64,000 nt of DNA from Branchinecta lynchi (lineage: Eukaryota; Arthropoda; Branchiopoda; Anostraca; Branchinectidae). Under the pieces are notes generated by a model. It worked only from the letters and a program-made list of their open reading frames with translations. It was not told the DNA's origin and did not search any database. Below are positions 55,198 through 64,000 of this stretch, piece after piece (position 1 is the first letter of the stretch; each line of letters starts with the position of its first letter). The DNA lies in the NCBI GenBank assembly GCA_023053575.1, contig JAKZAP010000021.1:6159790-6223789 (forward strand). Direction: 5' to 3'. The translations under genes were made by a program, and so were the position numbers.

Positions 55198-56770
55198 GCA
55201 AGAAAATTAATTTTAGTTTATCCTTAGGAACCCGGAATTTCTTTAGAATCTTCAGCATTTGGATAGCACCATTTGCCTTTTTTACAATCAATCTTGTGTT
55301 TTCATGCCAAGTTAGATCAGAAGAGATCACTACCCCAAGCAGGGTAGTGCTGTTACTGAGGAGGTTTGGGTCTATAGGTGGTTCGAATTCAGGTAGGCTT
55401 TTCTTGAGAAATGAAAATGTCATTACTGAAGATTTATCTTTATTTACCACCATATTTAATTTTGCTGCTTCAGAGGTAACTTGTTCAATATAATTGAAAG
55501 TTTGACTTTTACACGCTCCAAATACTACCTCTGCTAGGGAAAGATCATCTACATACTTCCATCTTTCTTCCAGCCCGACAGCTATTTCATTGATCATGAG
55601 GAGGAAGCATAAAGGACCGATCACTGTTCCTTGCGGGACACCGCAAAAAACCGGTAAAGAAGAAGAAAAATTATTTTTATATTTTACGATTTGTTCTCTG
55701 TTTGTTAGAAAGCTTTTTACGATATTAATAAGATATTCAGGAATATTTTTCTCTGCCATTTTTTCCAGCAAAATCTTGTGATCTACAAGATCGAAAGCTT
55801 TTTTAAAATCTATTGCAATTAGATTTATCCATTTCCCGGGTTCATCTAAATTTTTAAAAATAAAATCAAGTAAACTAACGAGATAGTGAACAGTTGAACA
55901 CTTCGGGATGTTACCAAATTGCCTCTTATCGATGACTTCCGACAGATATTTTTTTAGCCAAGAAGCAACAAAGCTCTCGTAAATTCGGCTAAAAATTGAT
56001 GTAACAGTGATCGGCCTCACACCAGAGAAATCATTAGCTGCTCCCTTTTTCGGAATGGGAGTGATGAAGCCAATTTTCCACTTTTTGGGGAAATATCCAG
56101 TTTTGGTGATATTATTGTAAATAATATGAAGAGGAAACGCCAATTCTTTCGCAAAAGCTTTAGCAATGGCTACTGGAACATCAAAGGGTGCCACTGATGT
56201 TTTCTTTAACGAGGAGAGTTTCTTTCTAATTTCTGATATTGAAATTTCAGGCATTAAATTAGAATTTACATTTGAATCTTCTTGTGAGTTTTGGGATGGT
56301 GCTTCAGCTGAAAACGAAGGTGGCTTTTCAGGAGGCAGTGGTGGGTACGACTGTACAATAGAAGCAAAATGAGAGTTTAGACCGTTCGCTGTTTTCTCTG
56401 ATGGCTCCTCCTTCATGAAATCAACTGGTTGCGGGCCTCTACCAGTCAGATGTTTAACTTTACCGAAGAACTGTGAAGGCTTGGATTCAAGGAGGTTATC
56501 TACTTCCTTTTTATAATAATTTTCCTGCGCCTGTTTAATTTTCCATTTAATTTTGTTTCTTAAGTTCTTTGCTTCTTCTTCCTTTCCTTTTCCAATTAAG
56601 TGCAGTTTATGTTTAATCATTTGTTTAATCTCTGAATTTACGTATGGTTTATCAGTTGAACACACTTTAGTCTTTTTTTCCGGAAAACATTCAACAAACT
56701 TTTCATTTAGTTTGCTGTGAAAATTCTGCACCTGTGAATCCAAGTCTTCAGCAGTTGAGACTCCGGCCAA
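55142..56770 (-). pseudogene. LINE ORF2 reverse transcriptase (CR1/L2-like)
   Basis: A 542-codon frame. Basic linker (residues 40-110), then RT blocks: GFITPIPKKGAANDFSGVRP (fingers), INLIAIDFKKAFDLVDHKI with the first catalytic Asp, CGVPQGTVIGPLCFLLMINE and WKYVDDLSLAEV with the catalytic Asp pair, then LLGVVISSDLTWHENT. All palm residues are intact. Frameshifts separate it from the endonuclease at about 56740 and from its C-terminus at about 55190, so this copy is inactive but young. It would copy the element's RNA at nicked target DNA. The clade is inferred from motif style and could be a related Jockey-group lineage. Confidence 0.9.
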
Positions 56771-57525
56771 TTTTCTTTCGTTATCCAGTCCCCAAACTGC
56801 AAAAGTCCCCGATCAGTGATTGGTCTTGAGGTTATTTCGGTTACTGAGTAATTGACTTTAACTTTCTCAAAAGGGGTCCACTGCAACATAAAATGATAGC
56901 TACCACCAAGCGGTGCGATTTTACTTGGGTTTTGATAGTAAGAGCAGAAATTCGTCATTATTACATCCAGAGACGTACCACCTTTGGTTGTTGGAAAATC
57001 AACAACATTCTTGAGGTTAAGTGACCTGGCCAGAGATTTACAACTTAGTTCATTGGCATCTCCTAGCATGGCTATGCCAAAAAAAGGATGTGTTTTCTGG
57101 ATATAATCTGCCGATTCCTGCAGCTTTTCCCAAAAAGCCTTTCTTGCAGCAGCGGGTTGGCCAGGTGAATAATAGAAAACACACATCGCTACCGCAGAGA
57201 AAGGTCTAGGGAGTCGCTTTGGTTGTATTTTAACCCATATAATTTCATCATATTCATTAAGAGACGGAATATTCAAAAGTTGAGGTCGTAAACTATCATG
57301 AACAAAAGTCATGACCCCTCCCCCCTTTTTTCCTAAAGAATGATCATCAGGCCTTAATTTAACAAAAGAAAGGAAGTTGGACATTTTCAGTAAATTTAAA
57401 TCTTGCCTATGAACTTCAGTTATACAAATAACGGAAGAGTTGAGCATTTGGGCCGTAGTCTCAAGCTCCGTCAATTTTTCCAAATTCAGACTTTCTGCGT
57501 TACAATAGAGGAAAGACGGAAACAC
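56707..57525 (-). pseudogene. LINE ORF2 apurinic-type endonuclease
   Basis: A 272-codon frame with the EEP endonuclease order: YCNAESLNLEKLTELE at the N-terminus (Asn), VICITEVHR (Glu), GGGVMTFVHDS, VCVFYYSPG-like strand, MLGDANEL (Asp/Asn), GGTSLDVIMTN and finally LGGSYHFML. The last should be an S-D-H catalytic triad. Here the Asp is Tyr, so cleavage activity is probably lost. The frame ends in a frameshift that merges with the RT ORF near 56740. Confidence 0.88.
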
Positions 57526-57700
57526 GTACCGTTTATCATTAAATTCACGTGAACACGCTTTCTTTTTAAGGGTTTTACACCCTAAATGAGGATAGGCAAG
57601 GGGGTGGGGACTGGGAGGGGTGGGATTCCGGGAACGAGGGGCGCCTGTTGCCGTTCCAAAAGTGATTCCGGTCGGTCAAGCGCACATGCCGGTATGGAAT
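57526..57700. other. LINE inter-ORF region
   Basis: About 175 bp between ORF1 and ORF2 on the minus strand, rich in CCC/GGG words (CCCCACCCCCTTGCC). No ORF. Confidence 0.6.
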
Positions 57701-58129
57701 TTATGCCGTGATCGCAGAGAAATTCATCAGTGGGAGAGGAAGCCAAAACGGCGGTAGCGGAGGAGGGCCACTCGGTTGAAAAAAGGGAACACTAACACTG
57801 GGAGAATCGCTAAGGGGAGCAAACCGATTTCGTGATGCGTAAGGCTGGTAAAAATCGTTGGGCTTCACTGTGGAATTTTGCTGCAGTGGCGAAGTAAGTC
57901 GAACTTCATTTGTTTGGCGACTATTTTGACTAGAACAATGATTATCTGCAAGAATGTCAACGGCGGATATTCGATTGGGGCTAAAACTTGTATTACGGGG
58001 TAAAAAAACATGTAAAAATCGGCATTTGCGATAAAAACATCGCCCGCTAGCGTACTTGGAACAAACTCTCGTTATGGTCTGACGTTGTCTCTTTATTGTT
58101 TGTAAAGTACATTCCTGTGACTGAATCAA
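57701..58129 (-). CDS. LINE ORF1 with CCCH zinc finger
   Basis: A 142-codon frame starting MIQSQECTLQTIKRQRQTI. Residues about 22-40 read CSKYASGRCFYRKCRFLH, a C-x7-C-x4-C-x3-H arrangement close to CCCH RNA-binding fingers. The remainder is Ser/Pro/Asn-rich with a proline run (GPPPLPPFWLP). It lies directly upstream of the endonuclease ORF on the same strand, so it is taken as ORF1, the RNA-binding partner of the element. The frame is short and may be truncated. A host CCCH gene is less likely because no introns or other finger repeats are seen. Confidence 0.65.
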   Translation of the reverse strand: MIQSQECTLQTIKRQRQTITRVCSKYASGRCFYRKCRFLHVFLPRNTSFSPNRISAVDILADNHCSSQNSRQTNEVRLTSPLQQNSTVKPNDFYQPYASRNRFAPLSDSPSVSVPFFQPSGPPPLPPFWLPLPLMNFSAITA

Positions 58130-58423
58130 TCACAAACGACGCAAGAGGCGGGGCTTAATTGTAAAAGATCTTTCCACTGAAAGATCAGATTTGTCTAGAG
58201 AGCCGAATCACGCCAAGAACTGTATATCGAAATTGGAAAATAAGCGGACTGGTCACTGAACTTGTTATTGGGAAGGAAAAATAACATAATAGAAACAGGT
58301 TTCAGTTTTACTTTAAGCAAACCATTTCTGGAGGTTACTCCCGGCAGATTCGTAATCTGCGGATTTGCTTTGAGGGGCGGAAAGGAAACAAGGAAAATAA
58401 GGAATGGGAAGGAAAATAGCATA
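58130..58423. other. Upstream region of the LINE
   Basis: No gene. 58295-58372 (GGTTTCAGTTTTACTTTAAG...GTTACTCCCGGCAGATTCGT) has a diverged copy at 60088-60160, on the other side of the next LINE. Confidence 0.5.
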
Positions 58424-60060
58424 ATCAATCAATCAAGTTTAATCCGAATAGCAAGAAGCTAGAAGAGGAAGACAAATTTACAAAATTCAAAGACACGAAA
58501 CAAATTAACTAATAAACTTACAAGATATGACCAGAAATAAATGCCGGGATGAAACTACGTAAAAATTGGGCAGAAGAATTAGCAGGATATTGCCAGTAAT
58601 CCTCTCGGAACGACGCACGGAAGACGGGAGGGGAGGGGGGAATAGATGGGCCATCTGGGGAGAACACATTATCTTAGTTCCAAATTTGTCTGAAAGAGTA
58701 TTTCTACGTTCTGTTAATTTAGGAACGTCAAGTTTAATGAGAGCGTTCTTCTTATGCTCACCCAGAATGATTCTCATTGTTCTCTTTTGGACATTTTCCA
58801 GGCGATCAGAGAGCTCTGCAGAAAGAGAAGAATGCTAAACCGGTGAAGAATATTCTAAACGAGGACGGATATAAGTTTTAAAATACAGAGGGGGCCTTTA
58901 GTATCCAAACCGGAAGATTTAAGGGTGGAGAGGGAATTAATTAAAAAGTTGGTTTTACGAATAATACTGTCAACATGAGAATTTTATTTCAGATCGTCCA
59001 TCGATTATTACCCCAAGCAATTTAACTGATTTACACTGCCTGAACGACGATGGATATTCAGCAGTTTCTCTTCTCAGTCTCCTAAACCGCAAAACCGAAG
59101 ACTTACTATCATTAATTTGCATTTTCTTGCTTGACAGTTGAGTTTTAAGGGAAGTGAACTGTTCGGAAGTGTGAAAGAAAGCTTAGAAATAACGAGAAGG
59201 GAGAGATCATCTGCAAATTTGTACCTATGACGGAAATCTTTAGCAACATTATTCACAGAACAAAGAAAAATCAGAGGACCCAACTTAGTACCTTGGGGGG
59301 GTACCGCAAGTTATTGTTTCAACTGCGGAGACGGAACCATTCAGTTTAACAACTTGGCTCCGGTCAGAGAGAAAACTGGCAATCATACACTGAGAAAATT
59401 GACTTGCACCCATTTCAGAAATGGCGTCCAAAGCAACCACGTGATCCAGGAGATCGAAAGCTTTTTTTTTGGTCAGCGAGGATTAGATCAATAAACGAAT
59501 CATCTTCCTCAAGAGCAGTTAGTATGTCATGAACCAGGCTAACCAAGTAATGAGAAGTGCTAATACCTTGCCTAAAACCAAACTGATTGGGGTCAAAATT
59601 GTCACATACTTCAGAAAGAAACCAATCATACATAAGACTTTCTAATAGCTTGGCCAATGCCGAAGTCTTCGATATAGGTCGCATATCACCAAGGCTAGAG
59701 GGTTAGTTTTTTTCGGTATTGGAGTAACCTCAGCAATTTTGAAACACTTAGGAAATATACATTGAAGAAGACATTGATTAAATACTGCTGCGATGGGTTA
59801 CAGATTAGAAATGCGCCTTGTATCAGTAACCGAATTGGAATCTCATTGTTAACGTGAGAACAGTTCGGGTTCAATCGTAGAATTTTCCTCAACCATAGAA
59901 GGAGTAATGATCGGTATCTCAGTAATACTAGGCTCAAGGGGCTTATCACTCAAAGGAGGTAATGAATTACAAATACCGGCAAAGAATTTGTTCAGTTGAT
60001 CAACGAACAGGGTCACCCAGATCATCACGAAGGTTCACGGTGGGCAACTGCTTCCCGCTA
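58424..60060 (-). pseudogene. Second LINE lineage, RT to tail, decayed
   Basis: Minus-strand pieces in several frames: ISKTSALAKLLESLMYDWF, FGFRQGISTSHYLVSLVHD, LILADQKKSFR (the catalytic AFD region, broken), GPLIFLCSVNNVAKD, YKFADDLSLLV (catalytic FADD intact), IRPRLEYSSPV, LSDRLENVQKRTMRIILGE and KLTERRNTLSDKF. It ends with a (TTGA)n tail at 58424-58436. The 3' end matches 50583-50960. Many stops, inactive. Confidence 0.8.
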
Positions 60061-60275
60061 AGATTTAAGATTTTGATTTGCATAATAATAACAGGCTTCA
60101 GTTGTACTTCAAGTCACCATTTCCAGAAGTTACTGCCGGCAAATCCTTAATCAGCCGGGTTTAGAAATCCACTGTTCAACCTACTGTACCCTTTTGGGCT
60201 AAGGGGTGTAAAATTTCAAGACCTGGCGGTCGGACTATAAGGCCCTAGACCAATTCCAGACAGTAAAACACTTAC

Positions 60276-60463
60276 ATTTTGCTCCCAGCTGCCGAGTCCC
60301 TCATCCTCTTCCGTGCCTCTCTGATCTTGGCAAAATTCTTTGGAAGTGTGCAATCTGTAAGCGTGTGGTGGCCGTCACAGTTAAAGCACTTGCCCATAGT
60401 GCTAACTGGAGCTTCACTTTTCCCACCAGTGTCAATGGTGTCATCAAACCCAAGAGACTTATC
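60276..60463 (-). CDS. ZCCHC8: ZCCHC8 homologue, CCHC zinc-knuckle exon
   Basis: The acceptor TACTTTAATTTTCAG precedes 60463 and the donor AAAAT|GTAAGTG follows 60276, giving 188 nt, ending in phase 2. The next exon at 53475 supplies the missing base. The frame reads DKSLGFDDTIDTGGKSE, APVSTMGKCFNCDGHHTL, TDCTLPKNFAKIREARKR and MRDSAAGSK. CFNC..HH....DC.LP.N.AKI.EAR. is the zinc knuckle and following basic helix of ZCCHC8. The knuckle spacing is C-x2-C-x3-H-x4-C, one residue shorter than the usual retroviral-type knuckle. Upstream exons encoding the N-terminus were not found to 64000. Confidence 0.92.
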
Positions 60464-61149
60464 CTGAAAATTAAAGTACTTGTGACTACTGTTTCAACAA
60501 TTCCCTCTTTTTTAAGGTCTACCTTTGACATCAAGATAACTAGCCTACAATACAAAACTATAACTTTGCACAACGCACCCGCTATACTCATGACTAGTCA
60601 GTAGATTTCTGAGAATGAATTTGTGTATGAAGATCCAACGTTACTTTAGTATGGTAGTATTTTTTAGAGTTTTGTCACTTGAAACCAACTCAAGTAAAGG
60701 TGCAATCAGTGTCATAGGATAACACGTTTGACCATATCCTACAAAAGAAATATTTGAAACAATTAGCAGGAAAAGTCATAATATTTATAAGTCACAGTCA
60801 AATTTGTTAAGTTTCTCACTCTGTCTGATTAAAATCTGCAGAAAGCGAACAAGCTTCCGCTTTTGCATTCAATCCTCTTGCTGTGATAAAAGTCAAGTAT
60901 CAGTAAGCCACAGCAGCTAACTAAGGGATCCCAAGAGTACATGAATGAGTGTTTTTCCGTTTTGGGTCTTCATTTTACAATTTAGTAGGGTGGCCGGGGG
61001 GCTAATGTTCCCTATATTTTAAAAGAGGAGGGTCAAAAACCTTGAATTAACTCCAAAACTAGCCTCAAAATGTTAACAGTAGATTTCTGTCCAGTCCTAA
61101 CTAGGTCTTATGTCATTGAAACTCTGCTTCTTGACAGTTAGAGCCGAGT
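60464..61149. other. ZCCHC8 upstream intron; no exon recognised
   Basis: AT-rich. No convincing donor-bounded coding segment was found on the minus strand. Confidence 0.5.
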
Positions 61150-61515
61150 TGGGACTGTACAGAAATCTGCAAGCTTCTGGAATGACTTTCCACTTTCCAA
61201 CTGGATTCATTGTGAAAAAAAGTGGAAAGCTGAGACTAGGCTACCTCAGAAAAAACTGAATTCCAAACTTTGTAGAATAAATAAACTGAGATATGGCTGA
61301 TCGGAGATTCCTTCCATTATCAAATGTTCTAACCAAGTCATCTTTAATGACACTTTGCCTAATTTTTCTGATCAACTTTGTGCAGAGCTTTCGACTAACT
61401 CTCTGGAATCACTTTCCAAGAAAGCTGCTTTGGTGTTACTGAAAACCGGTACAGTAAGTTCTACAACTTGCCAAAAGGCAATCCATTAGAAAATGATTCC
61501 CACTTTGCTTTCCCG
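61150..61515. mobile_element. Family J relative
   Basis: Shares ordered blocks with 30681-31246: GGAATGACTTTCCACTTTCC, TGAATTCCAAACTTTG, AAGTCATCTTTAATG, TTCCCACTTTGCTTTCC. The right end CAGAACCCTCCTT is the complement of the AAGGAGGGTT terminus. Confidence 0.6.
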
Positions 61516-61606
61516 TTCACAGAACCCTCCTTGCTCCTACCTTACTGTACTCAGTGGTCTAGAGAGCCTAGGCTGCTCAGTTAACTAGAAACCCCTGATT
61601 TTTGGA

Positions 61607-61845
61607 TACCCTATGCCAAATGCTGGTATATCTAGTGTTGGGCATACCTTATACCTAATTGCTGTACACTCTATGCCAAATGCTGGATACCTGTAGGTAC
61701 CGTAATGCTGACATACCCACTATAGATGAATTGGGATAAGTTGATTCCTGAGCTTCACTCAAATCATCAATATTTTATTGGGTTAAGAGTATCCAGCATT
61801 TGTCATAGTCTATATAGCATTAGGCATAGGGTATACCCAAATTGG
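61607..61845. mobile_element. Small palindromic element
   Basis: ATACCCTATGCCAAATGCTGGTATA at 61608 faces, inverted, ATACCCTATGCCTAATGCTATATA ending at about 61842. The words CTATGCCAAATGCTGG and CCAGCATTTG recur inside. Confidence 0.65.
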
Positions 61846-62703
61846 AGGAATATGGTAGAATGAGGCTACTAGTATAGTAGAGTACCATAATCTACAACAA
61901 ACATGTTCAGGAATAGGCATGCTCAGAGTATGCTAATAAATCAATAACTTTCAAATTCTTAGGCTTTGATCATTAGGATATGATTCTACTGAACTTATAG
62001 CTTTGGTTTAAGTTCAATATTACCTCTCTAACTTGCTGCTATGTATACGCATTTTTGATTAGAAAACATTACTTTCTATCGGAACAAACCCCCATGACAT
62101 TTTAAATCATAGGCTAAGATTAATTTTGGCGAGTCGAAAATTCCAAGAAATCATGATTTCATCACAGACTGGAGGTGGAGGTCACTGCCAATGGATTATA
62201 AGAGGAAATTGTGCATATGATGCTCATAAGTCATAAGAAAAGGTGATTTACTGGTATGATTAACGATGGCCATCCAATCCTTGGTATGAACAAATTTTTC
62301 TAAGCTAGTCCAATTGGTTTACATTTAATAATAAGTATAAAACGAAAGTGTTGAGACATCTTTTTACTGGTCTTTTTATATTAGTAATTCAGTCCTGAAT
62401 GCAACCTCATATTTTCAATACTTTTGGAAGCAGTTCTGATGGAAACCAATAGAAAATTTGTCATAAAAAATTTCATGCAATTTGGCTTTTAGCACTAAGA
62501 TAGCTGGCAAACGCACTCTACTGCTGACTGCACTTTTTCTGGCTACCCTATCAGCAGGGTTGCCAAACTTGATTTATATGAACTTGAAACTGGCCTCAAA
62601 ATATTCAAAGAAAATTTCTGAATCTCTGCAGTCCTAACTCTTAACTGCAGTCATTGAGATTTGCTTCTTGGCAGTCAGGATAAAAAGTAAATTTGACACT
62701 TCA
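61846..62703. other. No gene recognised
   Basis: AT-rich non-coding sequence. Nothing supportable. Confidence 0.5.
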
Positions 62704-62876
62704 AAATGGTTATGTCAGCTACATTTTATTAGAGCTACATTTTGGCCCTTCTTGGCAAAGCGAAGGGTCCTCTTCAGGCTCAAGGCTCCATTTCCCAGCT
62801 TGAGCCTGAAGAGGAACCTTGCCAAGAAGGGCTGAAATATAGCTCTAATAAAATGTAGCCTAGCTGACATGCAGGA
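62704..62876. mobile_element. Family C foldback, arms only
   Basis: TATGTCAGCTACATTTTATTAGAGC...GGCTCAAG and CTTGAGCC...GCTCTAATAAAATGTAGC are inverted arms meeting near 62790. The hammerhead-like core CCTGAAGAGG...GGGCTGAAAT is at 62805-62839. The family tail and target duplication were not found. Confidence 0.75.
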
Positions 62877-63756
62877 TGCACTTGCTATTTGCTTGACCTC
62901 CATGAATGAAATATATACATGTAATTCCACCATTTCTTTACAGCCTCTACACTTACCAAATGTGTGAAATTGGCCCTTGATGGAAGGCTCTAATTATTCT
63001 CTACAACTTAATATTTGTTCGGTATCCATGGAATGAAGTTGCGTCGTTGCCAAGTACTTTTCTGCTAATCACCTGCTGACCATGGCCAAATCTTTTTAGC
63101 GCAAGCTTCTGTTTCCAAATTTCATTTCCACCTTTCGTGAATTTATTCTCGCTAGCAGGTTAACCTAAATAGTTTGAGCGTAACTATTTGCGCCAGCATT
63201 TTTCTGTTTCATGTACAGGAGGGGTACCTGACCTTGTTTTTACACTAGCTCAAATGTTGCCGCAAAACTGTTAAAATGAAATGTAAGCTATATGCTGTCC
63301 TGACAGTCAAGAGGCAAAATATGACTATTTTCAAAGATCCTGTGTCCAAAAATATTCAAGTTCTGTGCGCTTTCTTTGTTTTGAAACTACTTTCAAAAAG
63401 GATTTCTGGCTATTGACTTTGGCAACTCTACCTTTGCCATCATTTTGTAAGTCACTGCTAGGAATTCTAGTTAAGGTTAGAATGAGGTGGTTTTGTTTGA
63501 AAAGATAAATATTTTTAACTAGAAATATTGAAGCAACACATTTAATTAGCTTCAATCTATTATACTTATCATATTTTCTTTGCTAAGCCAGGCAGATTAT
63601 TCTGAAGCCGAATGAAAGACTTCTCTGGAATTTTGAAATCTTGTCTGAGGTTAGTTACAGTAGAGGTATGCTTATGGGAACGTCTGTTGACAGTGGACAT
63701 TGCCATTTTCATGCACTTGCTGTGTCTAAAGCTAACTACCAGTTAGCGAAAGTAGG
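62877..63756. other. No gene recognised
   Basis: No exon, RNA gene or repeat terminus supported. TTTG|GTAAGTG on the minus strand at 62957 looks like a splice donor, but the sequence before it is closed by stops in every frame within 45 bases. Confidence 0.45.
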
Positions 63757-64000
63757 TAGTTAAGGGCAGTCATACACAAATCCTCAATTTTTGGGCATGG
63801 TGCCCCAACGTTTGGGCATGCCTGGACGTATGGGCATGGTGCCCATACGTTACGGCACCATGCCCTGGAGTATGGGCATGGTACCCCTGTGAAATTTGGT
63901 TAAACTGACACTGGCTACATACCTAAATAGGGCCTTCTTCCTGTCCTAGATCAAAAGATACCTGATTTCACTGTCTATCCAACCTCATTTTCCAATTTCC
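63757..64000 (+). mobile_element. Left end of a hAT-like element, cut by the window edge
   Basis: CAGTCATACACAAATCC, then GGGCATGGTGCCCCAACGT and GGCATGCC, parallel the terminus of 24567-25267 (CAGTCTAGTACAC, GGCATGGTGCTCAAACGT, ATGCC). A perfect hairpin ACGTATGGGCA-TGG-TGCCCATACGT lies at 63826-63850. Confidence 0.55.

Noticed and set aside
62941..63000. Upstream ZCCHC8 exon suggested by a GTAAGTG donor
   Set aside because: All minus frames before the donor are closed by stops within about 45 bases, and no family motif is present.

Overview
The window is a repeat-dense stretch of an animal nuclear genome, most likely a marine or other invertebrate. It shows spliced exons with GT-AG introns, polyadenylation signals, LINE-type retrotransposons with microsatellite tails, tRNA-derived SINEs, hAT-like transposons and many palindromic elements. 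Species cannot be fixed from the sequence. No bacterial gene organisation is present.

One host gene is recognised. It is a ZCCHC8 homologue (scaffold of the nuclear exosome targeting complex) on the minus strand. Its exons are the CCHC zinc-knuckle exon (60463-60276), the PSP-domain exon (53475-53276), a third exon with a PGFN motif (49101-48839) and the C-terminal exon (32798 to about 32269). Reading phases match at all three junctions. The introns are about 6.8, 4.2 and 16.0 kb and consist almost wholly of mobile elements. N-terminal exons lie beyond 64000 or were not recognised. The last exon changes frame and is followed by a second, diverged copy of the C-terminal module.

Nearly everything else is repeats. 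Family A (about 1.2 kb, 137-bp internal monomers) starts AACAAGACCAAAGG and ends in the palindrome TTTTGGGATCCCAAAA. Family B (0.9-3 kb, 135-bp monomers) starts AACAAGAGCT and ends in a TATGGCACTTG/CAAGTGCCATA hairpin plus A residues. A third array (8403-8950, about 130-bp spacing) has a B-like start. They share one plan: a common 5' motif, tandem monomers containing CCAAGTTTCAT, a GACC/GACG tetranucleotide stretch, a 3' hairpin and a short A-run. This recalls pearl/HINE-type non-autonomous rolling-circle elements. Family C is a small foldback retro-like element with 11-13 bp target duplications, an invariant tail, and arms carrying a hammerhead-ribozyme-like core.

Layout: 1-9.6 kb, A and B copies, LINE tails and one unrecognised ORF. 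9.6-17 kb, A copies interleaved with a broken LINE (here LINE E). 17-23.3 kb, a four-layer nest (LINE > C > hAT > B). 23.3-32 kb, palindromic DNA elements. 32-49 kb, the giant ZCCHC8 intron with a MADF fragment, a 1.7-kb foldback and two near-identical inverted 2.8-3.0 kb B copies. 49-60 kb, ZCCHC8 exons separated by SINEs and a nearly full-length LINE with a CCCH zinc-finger ORF1. 60-64 kb, non-coding DNA with short palindromic elements and the start of another hAT-like element.
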